A stretch of DNA of 64,000 nucleotides, taken from the NCBI RefSeq assembly GCF_030816505.1, contig NZ_JAUSYB010000001.1, positions 2,728,001 through 2,792,000 on the forward strand, in the 5' to 3' direction. The notes beneath the pieces were generated by a model, which ran no database searches, was not told the DNA's origin, and worked only from the letters and a program-made list of their open reading frames with translations. Source of the DNA: Microbacterium sp. W4I20 (GTDB lineage Bacteria; Actinomycetota; Actinomycetes; Actinomycetales; Microbacteriaceae). Positions within the stretch are counted from its first letter, which is position 1, and each line of letters opens with the position of its first letter. Position numbers and translations under genes: made by a program. Shown here in pieces: positions 42,429 through 50,950 of this stretch.

Positions 42429-42514
42429 GTGCACGATCGGCGGAGGTGTGCACGATCAGCGGACCTATCCGCCACATTCATCCGCGAATCGTGAACGTGT
42501 CCGCAGATCGTGAC
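42429..42514. repeat. Nested direct/inverted repeat array (same unit as 15003-15111)
   Basis: Two direct units of GTGCACGATCRGCGGA (42429-42444 and 42448-42463) are followed by two inverted units (42481-42496 and 42500-42514). The spacing and architecture match the array near 15 kb. It lies past the stop of the minus-strand gene at 42544. Confidence 0.8.
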
Positions 42515-42543
42515 CCGCCGCGTCCGCGCAGACCCCCCAAGCC

Positions 42544-44580
42544 TCACCGCGTGATGGTGAAACCCTCCCCGCGCACGCGCACCTTGCCGCCCTGTGCGGC
42601 CTGCCCCCGCGCCGCACCATCCGCGTCATACGCCTGGCCGGCGCCTCGGGCGAGAGCACGCACGCGCTCCTCGCGCCGCGACCCGTTGGCGTAGAGCACG
42701 GCGGAACCGGTCTTCGTCGCGTACACCGCCGTCACCACCCGCGGCTGGATCACCAGCGCGTCGAGCCGCACGTCGCCGCGGCTGGTGCAGCGTACCGTCA
42801 CCGGCCCGTCGGGCAGGTCGCCGCCGAGCAGCTGGGGCACCAGCATCCCGTCGGCCTCGGTCAGGCCGCGGTCGCCGGTACCGCCCGCCGGCGTCTTCGT
42901 GCTCCATACCTTCTTGCGACCGCGGAACACCTCCCACACGGCATCCCCGACGTTCGCGGCCTGCCGCCAGATGAGCCCGTGCAGGATGCCGCCGGCCTCG
43001 GTCACGTCGAACTCGGCCCACTCGCCCTTCGCCAGACGCACGAAAGCTCCGCCGGACAGGTTGCCTTCGCCGGTCCACGCGCCGCCCGCCGGGGTCTCGA
43101 CCACCGCTCCGGGCGATAGGCGCGCCTTCTCGGCGTCGAGCACGCGCAGCCCCGAGAACGAGGTCAGGCCGGTGATCGAGGTCGCGATCTTCGCCACGTC
43201 CCGGTTCGCATCGAGCAGCAGCATCGTCAGCAGGCCGTGGATCGTCGACTCCGCTCCGGAGTTCCGGTTCACCCGCCCGTCGGTCTCGACGCCGTCGAAG
43301 GTGACTCCGGTCGCCGGGTCGTACACCGGGACGCCGGCGGTGTTGGCCCCGAAGAACCACCCGGCCGCGAGCCCCGCGAGCACGCGCAGCCCCTCGCCGC
43401 CCACCGCCGCCGCGGCCAGCGCTCCCGCGACGCGGCCGTGCGCGCCGTACGCGATCTGCGCCTCGGCGGGGAGCGGTGCCCACGCGTTGTTCGGCCCGCC
43501 CGACGCGAGCACCTGCGGCGTGAAGCGCCCGGCATCCGCCTTGGCCGCCGCCGTCCAGTCGCGCCGCCGCAGCAGTGCTCCGCCGCGGGCGAGCGCCTCG
43601 GGAGCCGCGGCACCCCACGCATGCCAGAAGCCGAGCGATCCGGTCCACGGCAGCACGGCGCCGAACGGCCAGCCCTTCGACGGGTCGGTCGCCATCGCCG
43701 CGACACCCTCGCCGTACGTCTGCAGCGCCCGGCGACTGCGGGAATCACCGACCCCGGCCGCGGCGGCGAGGCCGAGCATGGCCTCAGCTGTGGCATCCGC
43801 TCCTCCGGCGATCAGCCAGGCGGGCAGCTTGCGTCCGTCGCTCTTCACCCATTGGCCCGCACGCCCGAGCGACTCGCGGCCGAGCGCGTCGAGGCAGAGG
43901 TGCAACCGGGCGAGCAGGAAGGCGGCGAACTCGGGGTCGTCGCGCCGGAACGCCGCGTACCCCTCGCCGAACGCCCACACCGAGCGGGCGAGCCAGTACG
44001 ACTCCGCCGAGTCCGACGGATCGGGCAGCTCGACCGGGATCGCACTGGGGTTGAGCGTGCCGTCCTCCTGCTGCCACAGCACCACGCGGCCGGCGTTCGC
44101 ACCGCTCGTCGTCTGCAGGAATGCGAGCGAACGCAGCACGTCCCGGGCCTCATCGCGGCTCTGCGCCTCGCCGGTGGCCTTCCAGTCCCGCAGGAACACG
44201 ATCGCCGCGCGCGCGATGTCGTCGGCGTTGTACGCGCCCTGCGTCCAGTAGCCGGTGACCGCATCGCGCGTGCCGCCGCCGACCGGGCGGTAGCCGCCCG
44301 CGCCATCCGTGTCGGCATACGTCCAGGGCGCCCGCACCGTCGGCTGCGTGTCGATGCCGAACGTCGTGTGCGTCGCGCTCGCCGCGACCGGCACCTCGGC
44401 GAGCAGGAACCGCAGGTGGGCGAGGTTCGTGAGCCGTGTCCGGCGGGCCGCCTCGAGCGGCAGCGGCCTCACCGCGCCCTGGGTCGTGGTCGTCGCGCCG
44501 ACGGCGGCATCGACCGGGATGAGGGCGAGAGCGGATGCCGTCGCCGCAATGGTCAGGAATGAGCGTCGTGAGGTGTCCAT
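42544..44580 (-). CDS. Tat-secreted (alpha/alpha)-barrel protein, putative glycoside-active enzyme
   Basis: This is a 678-residue protein starting at ATG 44580. A twin-arginine signal peptide is clear (TSRRSFLTIAATASALAL then Ala-rich). The central 400 residues are helical with repeated aromatic and Trp/Gly motifs such as SYWLARSVWAFGEGYAAF, WPFGAVLPWTGSLGFWHAWG and GWFFGANTAGVPVYDPATG. They recall six-hairpin glycosidases of the GH9 and related type. A beta-rich C-terminal module of about 150 residues looks carbohydrate-binding. As the last gene of the GH130 operon it probably attacks a glycan outside the cell. No catalytic acid could be assigned with confidence. Confidence 0.7.
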   Translation of the reverse strand: MDTSRRSFLTIAATASALALIPVDAAVGATTTTQGAVRPLPLEAARRTRLTNLAHLRFLLAEVPVAASATHTTFGIDTQPTVRAPWTYADTDGAGGYRPVGGGTRDAVTGYWTQGAYNADDIARAAIVFLRDWKATGEAQSRDEARDVLRSLAFLQTTSGANAGRVVLWQQEDGTLNPSAIPVELPDPSDSAESYWLARSVWAFGEGYAAFRRDDPEFAAFLLARLHLCLDALGRESLGRAGQWVKSDGRKLPAWLIAGGADATAEAMLGLAAAAGVGDSRSRRALQTYGEGVAAMATDPSKGWPFGAVLPWTGSLGFWHAWGAAAPEALARGGALLRRRDWTAAAKADAGRFTPQVLASGGPNNAWAPLPAEAQIAYGAHGRVAGALAAAAVGGEGLRVLAGLAAGWFFGANTAGVPVYDPATGVTFDGVETDGRVNRNSGAESTIHGLLTMLLLDANRDVAKIATSITGLTSFSGLRVLDAEKARLSPGAVVETPAGGAWTGEGNLSGGAFVRLAKGEWAEFDVTEAGGILHGLIWRQAANVGDAVWEVFRGRKKVWSTKTPAGGTGDRGLTEADGMLVPQLLGGDLPDGPVTVRCTSRGDVRLDALVIQPRVVTAVYATKTGSAVLYANGSRREERVRALARGAGQAYDADGAARGQAAQGGKVRVRGEGFTITR

Positions 44581-44637
44581 GTCATCACTTCTTCGTGCTG
44601 TCGGTGGATCGGGGGTGGGTAGGTGGAGTGTCGGTGC

Positions 44638-44719
44638 GACGAATCGCGGAGGTGATGACGAATCACGGAGGAAACGCCGGTGATTCCCCCGTGATCCGTC
44701 CGGGCCTCCGTCATTCGTC
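44638..44719. repeat. Fold-back array between two genes of the GH130 operon
   Basis: GACGAATCGCGGAGG (44638-44652) and GACGAATCACGGAGG (44657-44671) are direct copies. The complement CCTCCGTCATTCGTC (44705-44719) faces them. It fills the 173-base gap between the GH130 gene and the Tat-exported protein gene, so it may lower expression of the latter. Confidence 0.7.
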
Positions 44720-44753
44720 GGGTCGGTTTCGGGGGTGGGCCGAAGCCCCGGGG

Positions 44754-45743
44754 TCAGGCGGCTCCGGAACCGGGCTCGCGCAGCGCGCGACCCCAGGGCT
44801 CCGCCGGGTCGTGGATGGCCACGGCCAGCGTCGTGTCGGACTGCCCGTAGTAGGCGAACCACTTGTCCTGGAACTTCACGAGACCCTCGACGAAGGTCAC
44901 GTTCGAGACGAGGCCGTGCATGTCCTCGAAGGTCTGCGGGCGCAGCCACGGCTCCTGCAGGCGCGCGATGACCTTCGTGGGCTCGTCCGGGTCGATCGCG
45001 ATCTGGCCGCAGCGGTAGTCGACGTCGACTGATCCGTCCTCGTGCACGACCCTGGTCGCTCCGTTGGTCAGGAAAAGCAGCAGCCCGTTGTCGGTGACGA
45101 CCGGCGAGGTGCCGATCTCAACGAGCGCCTCGTCCCAGGTGCCGGGGGTCGGCGAGTACATCGGGTCGGTGTCGGCGGTGCCCGGCGTCCAGTGGATGAG
45201 GTCGTCGCTGGTCGCCCAGTAGATCGCCCCCTCGCCGAAGTACATCCACCATTTGCCGTGCATCTGCTGCGGCACGATCACCCCGGCCTTCGACCAGTTG
45301 AAACCGCGGGGATCCATCGTCTTGAACGTGTCGAAGTCGTCGAACAGCGGGCCGTGCTTGGTCCAGGTGCGCAGGTCGGTCGAGGTCGCCAGGCACAGCT
45401 GCGCGCTGCGGCGATCCCAGCCGGTGTACGTGAGGTAGTAGGTGCCGTCGATTAGTGCGATGCGCGGGTCTTCGCAGCCGTACGTCTCGTAGTCCTCGGA
45501 CGGCGAGAGGATGGGCGCATCCTCGCGGGTGAAGGTCACGCCGTCGCTCGAGCGGGCGAGTCCGATGTGGGAGATGATGTCGTCGGCGTGCGCCCGGTAG
45601 AGCAGCACGATCTCGTCGCCGTCGACGATCGCCGCCGGGTTGTAGAGGTTCGCCGACTCCCAGCTGTCGCCGCGGGGGCGCAGGATCGGGTTGCCCTCGT
45701 AGGGGGTGAACGGTCCGAGGGGGAAGGATGCTCCGGTGAACAT
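44754..45743 (-). CDS. GH130 family beta-mannoside phosphorylase/hydrolase-like protein
   Basis: This is a 329-residue five-bladed beta-propeller. The N-terminal GNPILRPRGDSWESANLYNP, then YRAHADDIISHIGLARS and GCEDPRIALIDGTYYLTYT, are characteristic of GH130. The Asp of GCEDPR is the usual acid position. Members phosphorolyse beta-1,4- or beta-1,2-mannosides to mannose 1-phosphate, or hydrolyse related linkages. No signal peptide is present, so it acts on imported oligosaccharide. The genes before it encode a CUT1 importer and a LacI repressor, and the gene after it a secreted enzyme. Confidence 0.9.
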   Translation of the reverse strand: MFTGASFPLGPFTPYEGNPILRPRGDSWESANLYNPAAIVDGDEIVLLYRAHADDIISHIGLARSSDGVTFTREDAPILSPSEDYETYGCEDPRIALIDGTYYLTYTGWDRRSAQLCLATSTDLRTWTKHGPLFDDFDTFKTMDPRGFNWSKAGVIVPQQMHGKWWMYFGEGAIYWATSDDLIHWTPGTADTDPMYSPTPGTWDEALVEIGTSPVVTDNGLLLFLTNGATRVVHEDGSVDVDYRCGQIAIDPDEPTKVIARLQEPWLRPQTFEDMHGLVSNVTFVEGLVKFQDKWFAYYGQSDTTLAVAIHDPAEPWGRALREPGSGAA

Positions 45744-45773
45744 GGAAGCCCTTTCTGATGTGGCGGCGCGGGG

Positions 45774-46616
45774 TCAGCCCTTGACGGCTGCACCCAGGTC
45801 GGTGGCGCGGAAGAACCGCTGGAAGACGATGAACAGGATGACGACGGGGAAGGCCAGCGCGGTGGCACCGGCGAGGATCGCCCCGTTGGGGTTGGCGGTG
45901 GACTGGGCGACGTTCGAGATGTAGTTCGCGAGAGACACGGCGAGCGGCTGCAACGTCGCATCCTTCGTGATCAGGAACGGCCAGAGGAACTCGTTCCACG
46001 GGCCGATGAACGTCACCAGCACCACGGTGACCAATACGGGCTTGATCAGCGGGATCGCGACCGACGTCAGCAGGCGGATCTCGCCGGCTCCGTCGATGCG
46101 CGCGGCCTCGAAGATCTCGACGGGCAGCGCCTTGAAGAACTGCACGAAGATGAACACCGCGGTCGTGTTGATCAGGAACGGCAGGATCATGCCGAGGTAC
46201 GAGTCGCCGAGTCCGTAGCTGCGCGTGATCTGCACGTACAGCGGGATCATCAGCAGCTGGAACGGCACCATCTGCACGAGCAGCATGAGCACCCAGACCA
46301 CGCCGCGGCCGCGGAAGTCGAGCCGCGCGATCGCGTACCCGGCCAGCAGCCCGAACACGACGGTGCCGAGCAGCACGCCCGCCGTGAAGATCAGCGAGTT
46401 CAGCAGGGAACCGGCCAGGTCGATGCGGGAGTCGATCGCGACGAAGTTGTCGACGGTCCAGCCGCTGGTCGGCAGGAGCTCGTTCGGCGCATTCGTCGGG
46501 TTCTCCTGGAACGCCCCCACGAGCATGAAGTAGAACGGGAACGCGAATCCGATCGCCGCCACCGTGAGCAGGACGATGCTGAGGATGCGTGGAGCCTTGC
46601 TTCTGCGTTTCATCAT
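45774..46616 (-). CDS. Carbohydrate ABC transporter permease, MalG-like
   Basis: This is a 280-residue permease whose ATG 46616 overlaps the stop of the MalF-like gene (ATGA). Six membrane segments are visible, and the EAA loop reads EIFEAARIDGAGEIRLLTSV. The phrase LVTFIGPWNEFLWPFLITKD is typical of the MalG half. It forms the channel together with the protein encoded upstream. GH130 follows 30 bases downstream. Confidence 0.93.
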   Translation of the reverse strand: MMKRRSKAPRILSIVLLTVAAIGFAFPFYFMLVGAFQENPTNAPNELLPTSGWTVDNFVAIDSRIDLAGSLLNSLIFTAGVLLGTVVFGLLAGYAIARLDFRGRGVVWVLMLLVQMVPFQLLMIPLYVQITRSYGLGDSYLGMILPFLINTTAVFIFVQFFKALPVEIFEAARIDGAGEIRLLTSVAIPLIKPVLVTVVLVTFIGPWNEFLWPFLITKDATLQPLAVSLANYISNVAQSTANPNGAILAGATALAFPVVILFIVFQRFFRATDLGAAVKG

Positions 46617-47509
46617 CGCTCCCTGGTCGCGCGGTTGGCCATGAGCGACAGCATCCCGACGAGGATCACGAGGATCATGCCGATGGCTGCCGCGGTGTCG
46701 GGGTTCTGCTGCTGGATGCCCAGCTGGTAGATGAGCAGCACCGGCGTGGAGGACGCCCCGTCCGGCCCGCCGCCGTTCGTGAGCAGGTACGGCTCGGTGA
46801 AGAGGTTGGCGCCGGTGATGATCGACAGGATCAGCACGAGCGTGGTTGCGCTGCGGACGCCGGGGACGGTGACGTGCAGGAACCGCTTGAAGGCTCCGGC
46901 CCCGTCGGTCTCGGCCGATTCGTACAGCTCCTTCGGCACGTTCTGCAGCGCCGCGAGGTACAGCAGGATGTAGAACCCGAGTTGCTTCCAGGTGACGTAG
47001 AGCGCGATCATCGGCATCGCCAGCCCGCTGTTGACGAGCCAGGACGGGTCGGGCGCGAGCGGGCCGAGGATGGTGTTGATCAGTCCGTTGCCGGAGAACA
47101 GCAGCATCCAGACGCCGACGAGCGAGACGCTCGCCGTCAGGTACGGCACGTAGAACGCCACGCGGTAGGCGGCCACCCAGCGGATGCCGGTGTTCAGAGC
47201 CGCGGCCAGCACGAGCGAGAGCACCGCGGTGAGCGGCACGTTGATCACGAGGAAGATCAGCGTGTTGCGGAACGATCCGAGCACCCGCGGATCGGTCAGC
47301 ACCGTGACGAAGTTCTCGAAGCCCACGAAGGGACGCTCGGGCTCCGTTCCCGGCGCGGTGAAGAAGTAGTCGTGGAAGGCGATGTAGATCGCGAACGCCA
47401 ACGGGTAGGCGAAGATCGCGATCACGAAGACGAAGTACGGCAGCGCGAACAGGCCGCCGATCGGTTGCGCACCCAGCCATCGGGTGCGCAACCGTCGGTT
47501 GTCGGTCAT
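46613..47509 (-). CDS. Carbohydrate ABC transporter permease, MalF-like
   Basis: This is a 298-residue permease with six membrane segments. The EAA-type loop is LYESAETDGAGAFKRFLHVT, and the end of the transport domain carries SIITGANLFTEPYLLTNGGG, typical of the MalF/UgpA half. It starts four bases after the stop of the binding-protein gene. As in the operon at 3717, no ATPase gene accompanies the system. Confidence 0.93.
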   Translation of the reverse strand: MTDNRRLRTRWLGAQPIGGLFALPYFVFVIAIFAYPLAFAIYIAFHDYFFTAPGTEPERPFVGFENFVTVLTDPRVLGSFRNTLIFLVINVPLTAVLSLVLAAALNTGIRWVAAYRVAFYVPYLTASVSLVGVWMLLFSGNGLINTILGPLAPDPSWLVNSGLAMPMIALYVTWKQLGFYILLYLAALQNVPKELYESAETDGAGAFKRFLHVTVPGVRSATTLVLILSIITGANLFTEPYLLTNGGGPDGASSTPVLLIYQLGIQQQNPDTAAAIGMILVILVGMLSLMANRATRER

Positions 47510-47513
47510 CAGA

Positions 47514-48785
47514 TCACTCGGCGACGAGCTCGTCGATCTTGGACGAGGCGTTCTTCAGGAAGTCGTCGATGGAGTCCTTGCCGAAGATCACCGCGGGCGA
47601 GTAGGCGTCGCGGAACGCCTGCCATGCCTCGACCGAGTTCGGGATGCTGGGCACGTCGGCCGTCGCCTCCGCCTGTTCGGCGAACGAGACGTAGTTCGGG
47701 TTGGCCTCGAAGTAATCGGCGAACGTGCCGGTCAGGTCGGTGCGCATCGGCATCTGCCCGGTGGCCTCGAGGAACGCCCCGTCGTTCTCGACGCTGGTCG
47801 AGAACTTCAGGAACTCCCACGCCGTGCCCTGGTTCTCGCAGGCCGTGAACATCGAGACGCTCTTCGAGTCGGCGAAGGTGACCGGGTTCTCGCGGCCGTC
47901 GCTCGTCGGAACCGGCATGAAGCCGACGTCGACGGTCTCGGCGTAGGACGGGATCGCCCACGGGCCGGCGAGCTGCATCGCCGTGTTACCCGAGGACATC
48001 GCGTCGTCGGTCGCGGCCTCGTTCGGGGCGAGCTTGTCCTTGTAGATCGTCGCCCAGAATTCGGCGACCTCGCGTCCGGCATCCGAATCGATCGTGGCCT
48101 TGCCGTCTTCGACGAGCATCGTGCCGTCGGTCTCGGCGAGATAGAGCGGATAGAAGTCGAACCACGGCTGGTAGAACTCGCTGGTCGGCGCCGGCCAGAT
48201 CGCGCTCTGCACGCCGGAATCGACGATCTTCTGCGCGCCCTCGAGGAACGCGTCGTAGGTGTTCATCTGCGGGTCCTCGGGGTCGATGCCCGCCGCGGTG
48301 AACAGTGCCTTGTTGTACATGACCATCACGGGGTTCGACTTCCACGGCAGCTGGTAGTAGCTGCCGTCGCTGGAGTACGACTCGACGTCGCCGCCGCGCT
48401 CGGTGATGTAGTCGGTGCCGCCGTCGATCTTGCTGAGGTCGACGAGTCCGCCCTGCTTGACCCAGCCCGAGACAGCCGCGGGCGCCACGTTGTAGACCAG
48501 GCAGGGGGCGGTGCCTGCGGTGATCGCGGCGGTGATGGCCTCCTCCGACGAGGATCCTGCGGGGATCTCCTGGGCGGTGACCTTCTCGTCGGGGTGGTCG
48601 GCGTTCCAGGCATCGACGACGTCCTGACCCCAGCCGACCTCCTGCTCGTTGTTCGAGAGCCAGACGTCGATGGGGCCGGTGCCTTCTGCGCCGCCTTCGC
48701 CGCCCCCGCCTCCGCCGCCGGCGGAGCATCCGGTGGCGACGAGTGCGACAGCGCCGATGAGTGCGATTGCACGGATCTTCTTCAT
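47514..48785 (-). CDS. Carbohydrate ABC transporter substrate-binding lipoprotein
   Basis: This is a 423-residue extracellular binding protein of family 1. A lipoprotein signal (KKIRAIALIGAVALVATGC) is followed by a poly-Gly linker, and the mature part begins with IDVWLSNNEQEVGWGQDVVD. Conserved features include the AGIDPEDPQMNTYDAFLEGA region and many aromatic residues for sugar stacking. Its ATG overlaps the stop of the LacI gene, so repressor and transporter are co-translated. It supplies oligosaccharide to the two permeases. Confidence 0.93.
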   Translation of the reverse strand: MKKIRAIALIGAVALVATGCSAGGGGGGGEGGAEGTGPIDVWLSNNEQEVGWGQDVVDAWNADHPDEKVTAQEIPAGSSSEEAITAAITAGTAPCLVYNVAPAAVSGWVKQGGLVDLSKIDGGTDYITERGGDVESYSSDGSYYQLPWKSNPVMVMYNKALFTAAGIDPEDPQMNTYDAFLEGAQKIVDSGVQSAIWPAPTSEFYQPWFDFYPLYLAETDGTMLVEDGKATIDSDAGREVAEFWATIYKDKLAPNEAATDDAMSSGNTAMQLAGPWAIPSYAETVDVGFMPVPTSDGRENPVTFADSKSVSMFTACENQGTAWEFLKFSTSVENDGAFLEATGQMPMRTDLTGTFADYFEANPNYVSFAEQAEATADVPSIPNSVEAWQAFRDAYSPAVIFGKDSIDDFLKNASSKIDELVAE

Positions 48786-49828
48786 GGTGTCCTCCTCGAC
48801 ACGGTGGGTGAGTCTGATGCGGATGATGCGGATGCCGATGACGCGGTGCTCTCGCGGAAGTGCACGACGTTGCAGTCGACGACCTCGGTGCGCGGCTGCG
48901 CTCCGAGGATGACCTCGCGCAGGATGCGGGCGGCCGCGCGACCGCGTGCCGCCGGATCCGACGAGACGCTGGTCAGCGCCGGAGAGAGGTGGGCCGACAG
49001 GTGGTCATCGTCGAACCCCGAGATCGCGAGGTCGCGCGGGATGGACAGGCCCTGTGAGCGAGCGAACGAGAGCCCGGCGATCGCCATGGTGTCGTTCGAG
49101 TACAGGATGGCGGTCGGGCGGCCGGGCAGGGCGAGCAGCTCTTCGGTGAGGTCGCGGCCGCTCGCGGCGGTGAAGTCGCCCTCGCGGAGCAGTTCGTCGG
49201 TGCCGAGCTCGCCGATGTACGCGTCGGCCCTGGCGCGGGAGTGCACGTAGTCGAGGGGGCCGGAGACGTGCGCGATGCGTTCATGCCCGGCGGCCCGGAG
49301 GTGGGCGACGATCTCACGCACGGGGGCCGCGTCGTCGGTGCGGACGCAGGAGAACGCGGTCGGCTGGTCGTACGCGCCGACGAGGACCGTCGGAAGCGCG
49401 AGCTCTTCGAGGAGCGGGACGCGCCAGTCGTCGCTGCGCAGGTCGAGCAGGAGGGCGCCGTCGGCGCGGCCGTGGCTGAGGGTGCGGTAGGCGCGCTCCT
49501 CGGCCTCGCGACCGGGGACGACCTGGAGCAGCAGCGCGGTCTCGGTCTCGGCGAGCACGGACTCGACGCCCGAGATGAAGGCCGGGAAGAACGAGTCGTT
49601 CGCGATGACCTCCGGGTCGCGGGCCAGCACGACGGCCACGGCGTTGGCTCGGCTGGTCGCGAGGGCGCGGGCGCTCTGACTCGGCACCCAGTTGAGCTTC
49701 TCGGCGGCGGCGCGCACCTTGGCGCGGGTCTCTTCCGAGGTCGGGCGGTTGCCGCTGAGGGCGTGCGAGACGGTGGCCTTCGTGACGCCGGCTTCGCGGG
49801 CGACATCGGCGATCGTCGTGCGGCTCAT
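48782..49828 (-). CDS. LacI family transcriptional repressor
   Basis: This is a 348-residue repressor with the LacI helix-turn-helix and hinge at residues 3-55 (TTIADVAREAGVTKATVSHA, then NWVPSQSARALATSR). A periplasmic-binding-protein-like effector domain follows, with the ending SGFDDDHLSAHLSPALTSVS. It is the first gene of the operon it presumably controls, so it regulates itself as well as the transporter and GH130. Two AACCGGTT-centred operators lie 46 to 76 bases upstream of the start. Confidence 0.94.
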   Translation of the reverse strand: MSRTTIADVAREAGVTKATVSHALSGNRPTSEETRAKVRAAAEKLNWVPSQSARALATSRANAVAVVLARDPEVIANDSFFPAFISGVESVLAETETALLLQVVPGREAEERAYRTLSHGRADGALLLDLRSDDWRVPLLEELALPTVLVGAYDQPTAFSCVRTDDAAPVREIVAHLRAAGHERIAHVSGPLDYVHSRARADAYIGELGTDELLREGDFTAASGRDLTEELLALPGRPTAILYSNDTMAIAGLSFARSQGLSIPRDLAISGFDDDHLSAHLSPALTSVSSDPAARGRAAARILREVILGAQPRTEVVDCNVVHFRESTASSASASSASDSPTVSRRTP

Positions 49829-49871
49829 GCCACCTCCTCGTGGGTACGTGCCGGCGCACTCACGGGGAAGT

Positions 49872-49917
49872 TGAACCGGTTTGCACGAGTGTAAACCGGT
49901 TTGCGTGGCGCTGTCAA
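49872..49917 (-). promoter_or_regulatory. Promoter with two LacI operators
   Basis: On the minus strand TTGACA (49912-49917), an 18-base spacer and TACACT (49888-49893) form a strong promoter. Two AACCGGTT-centred dyads, at 49893-49902 and 49874-49881, are exactly 20 bases apart. One sits between -35 and -10 and the other just beyond -10, so repression by the LacI protein is likely. Confidence 0.75.
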
Positions 49918-49938
49918 CGACCCATTCGAGCGCTCAGG

Positions 49939-50907
49939 TCAGTGCGCGGCGTCCCACCAGTCGAGAACACGGGTGCCGAACAGGGTCAGCCATCGTGACG
50001 GCTCGCCCTCGGGGGCGTCGACGTCGAACCACGTGCGGCCGAGGAGCGGTGCGCCCTGCGTCCAGGCTCCATCGGGCCCGCGGGCCGCCCTGACCAGCGC
50101 GACGGCATCGGCGAGCCGAGGATCGGGCTCGGTCCCCTCGGCGAGCGACGCCTCGCGGAAGTGGTCGAGCGCGGTCAGCGCGCTGTACTGGTGCCGGTGC
50201 GGGTACGTGAAGTGCGCCACGAAGTCGCCGACCCGCTCGCCGGTCGACTCGCGATACAGCAGCCGCCGCCGCAGGAGGTACTCCTCGCCGCCGTGGCGCG
50301 CGTCGCGCACGGAGGTGTCTCCCGTCAGCTGCTCGTAGGCGACCAACCCGCGCAGCGCATTGAGAGTCGAGTGGAACGACGACCTCGTCGAATCGCCCTC
50401 CTCCGCCTCGCAGTTCCAGCCGCCGTCGGCGAGCCGGTGAGTCACGAACCACTGCGCGAGCGCGCTCATGTCGAGCCCGAGCCAGGCGCCGGCGGCGAGC
50501 GTGTACGAGTTGATGCACACATCGACCTCGCCGCCCCAGAAGGGCAGGTCGTCATACTCCCAGTGGCAGTTCGCGGCGAGCTTCTCGGCCGTCCCGTCGA
50601 GGGCTGCCGGGTCCGCACCCCACTCCCGGAGGTCTTTGAGCGACCAACTGGTCGCGACCCAGGGCTGGCCCGGTGTCTCCGCCTCGGCGCTGTCGAAGAA
50701 ACCCGCGGGAAAGTGTGCGCCGCCGGCCCATTGCCCGTCGGCATCCTGCCGAGCGAGCAACGCCGCGCCGAACCCTTCGGTCGTCACCCGCGCCCTGGTC
50801 GCCTCCCAGACCTCGGGCGGCGCGCCGAGCAGATCGCGTTCGACCTGCCATCGCAGCGAGGGGTCGGAGTCGAGCAGCCAGTCCCGCAGTGCCGTCGTGA
50901 GCGCCAT
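49939..50907 (-). CDS. Terpenoid-cyclase-like (alpha/alpha toroid) protein
   Basis: This is a 322-residue soluble protein with repeated helix pairs and the aromatic motifs typical of prenyltransferase/squalene-oxidase repeats (LLARQDADGQWAGGAHFPAG, then HRLADGGWNCEAEEG and GPDGAWTQG). The fold is that of squalene-cyclase-like toroids, but the DxDD acid motif is missing, so cyclase activity is doubtful. It is often annotated as hypothetical. It is convergent-free and ends close to the LacI promoter. Its function is unknown. Confidence 0.78.
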   Translation of the reverse strand: MALTTALRDWLLDSDPSLRWQVERDLLGAPPEVWEATRARVTTEGFGAALLARQDADGQWAGGAHFPAGFFDSAEAETPGQPWVATSWSLKDLREWGADPAALDGTAEKLAANCHWEYDDLPFWGGEVDVCINSYTLAAGAWLGLDMSALAQWFVTHRLADGGWNCEAEEGDSTRSSFHSTLNALRGLVAYEQLTGDTSVRDARHGGEEYLLRRRLLYRESTGERVGDFVAHFTYPHRHQYSALTALDHFREASLAEGTEPDPRLADAVALVRAARGPDGAWTQGAPLLGRTWFDVDAPEGEPSRWLTLFGTRVLDWWDAAH

Positions 50908-50950
50908 GACCGCACGCTACTCGCGGGTGGCGACATGCGGAACCCCGAAT

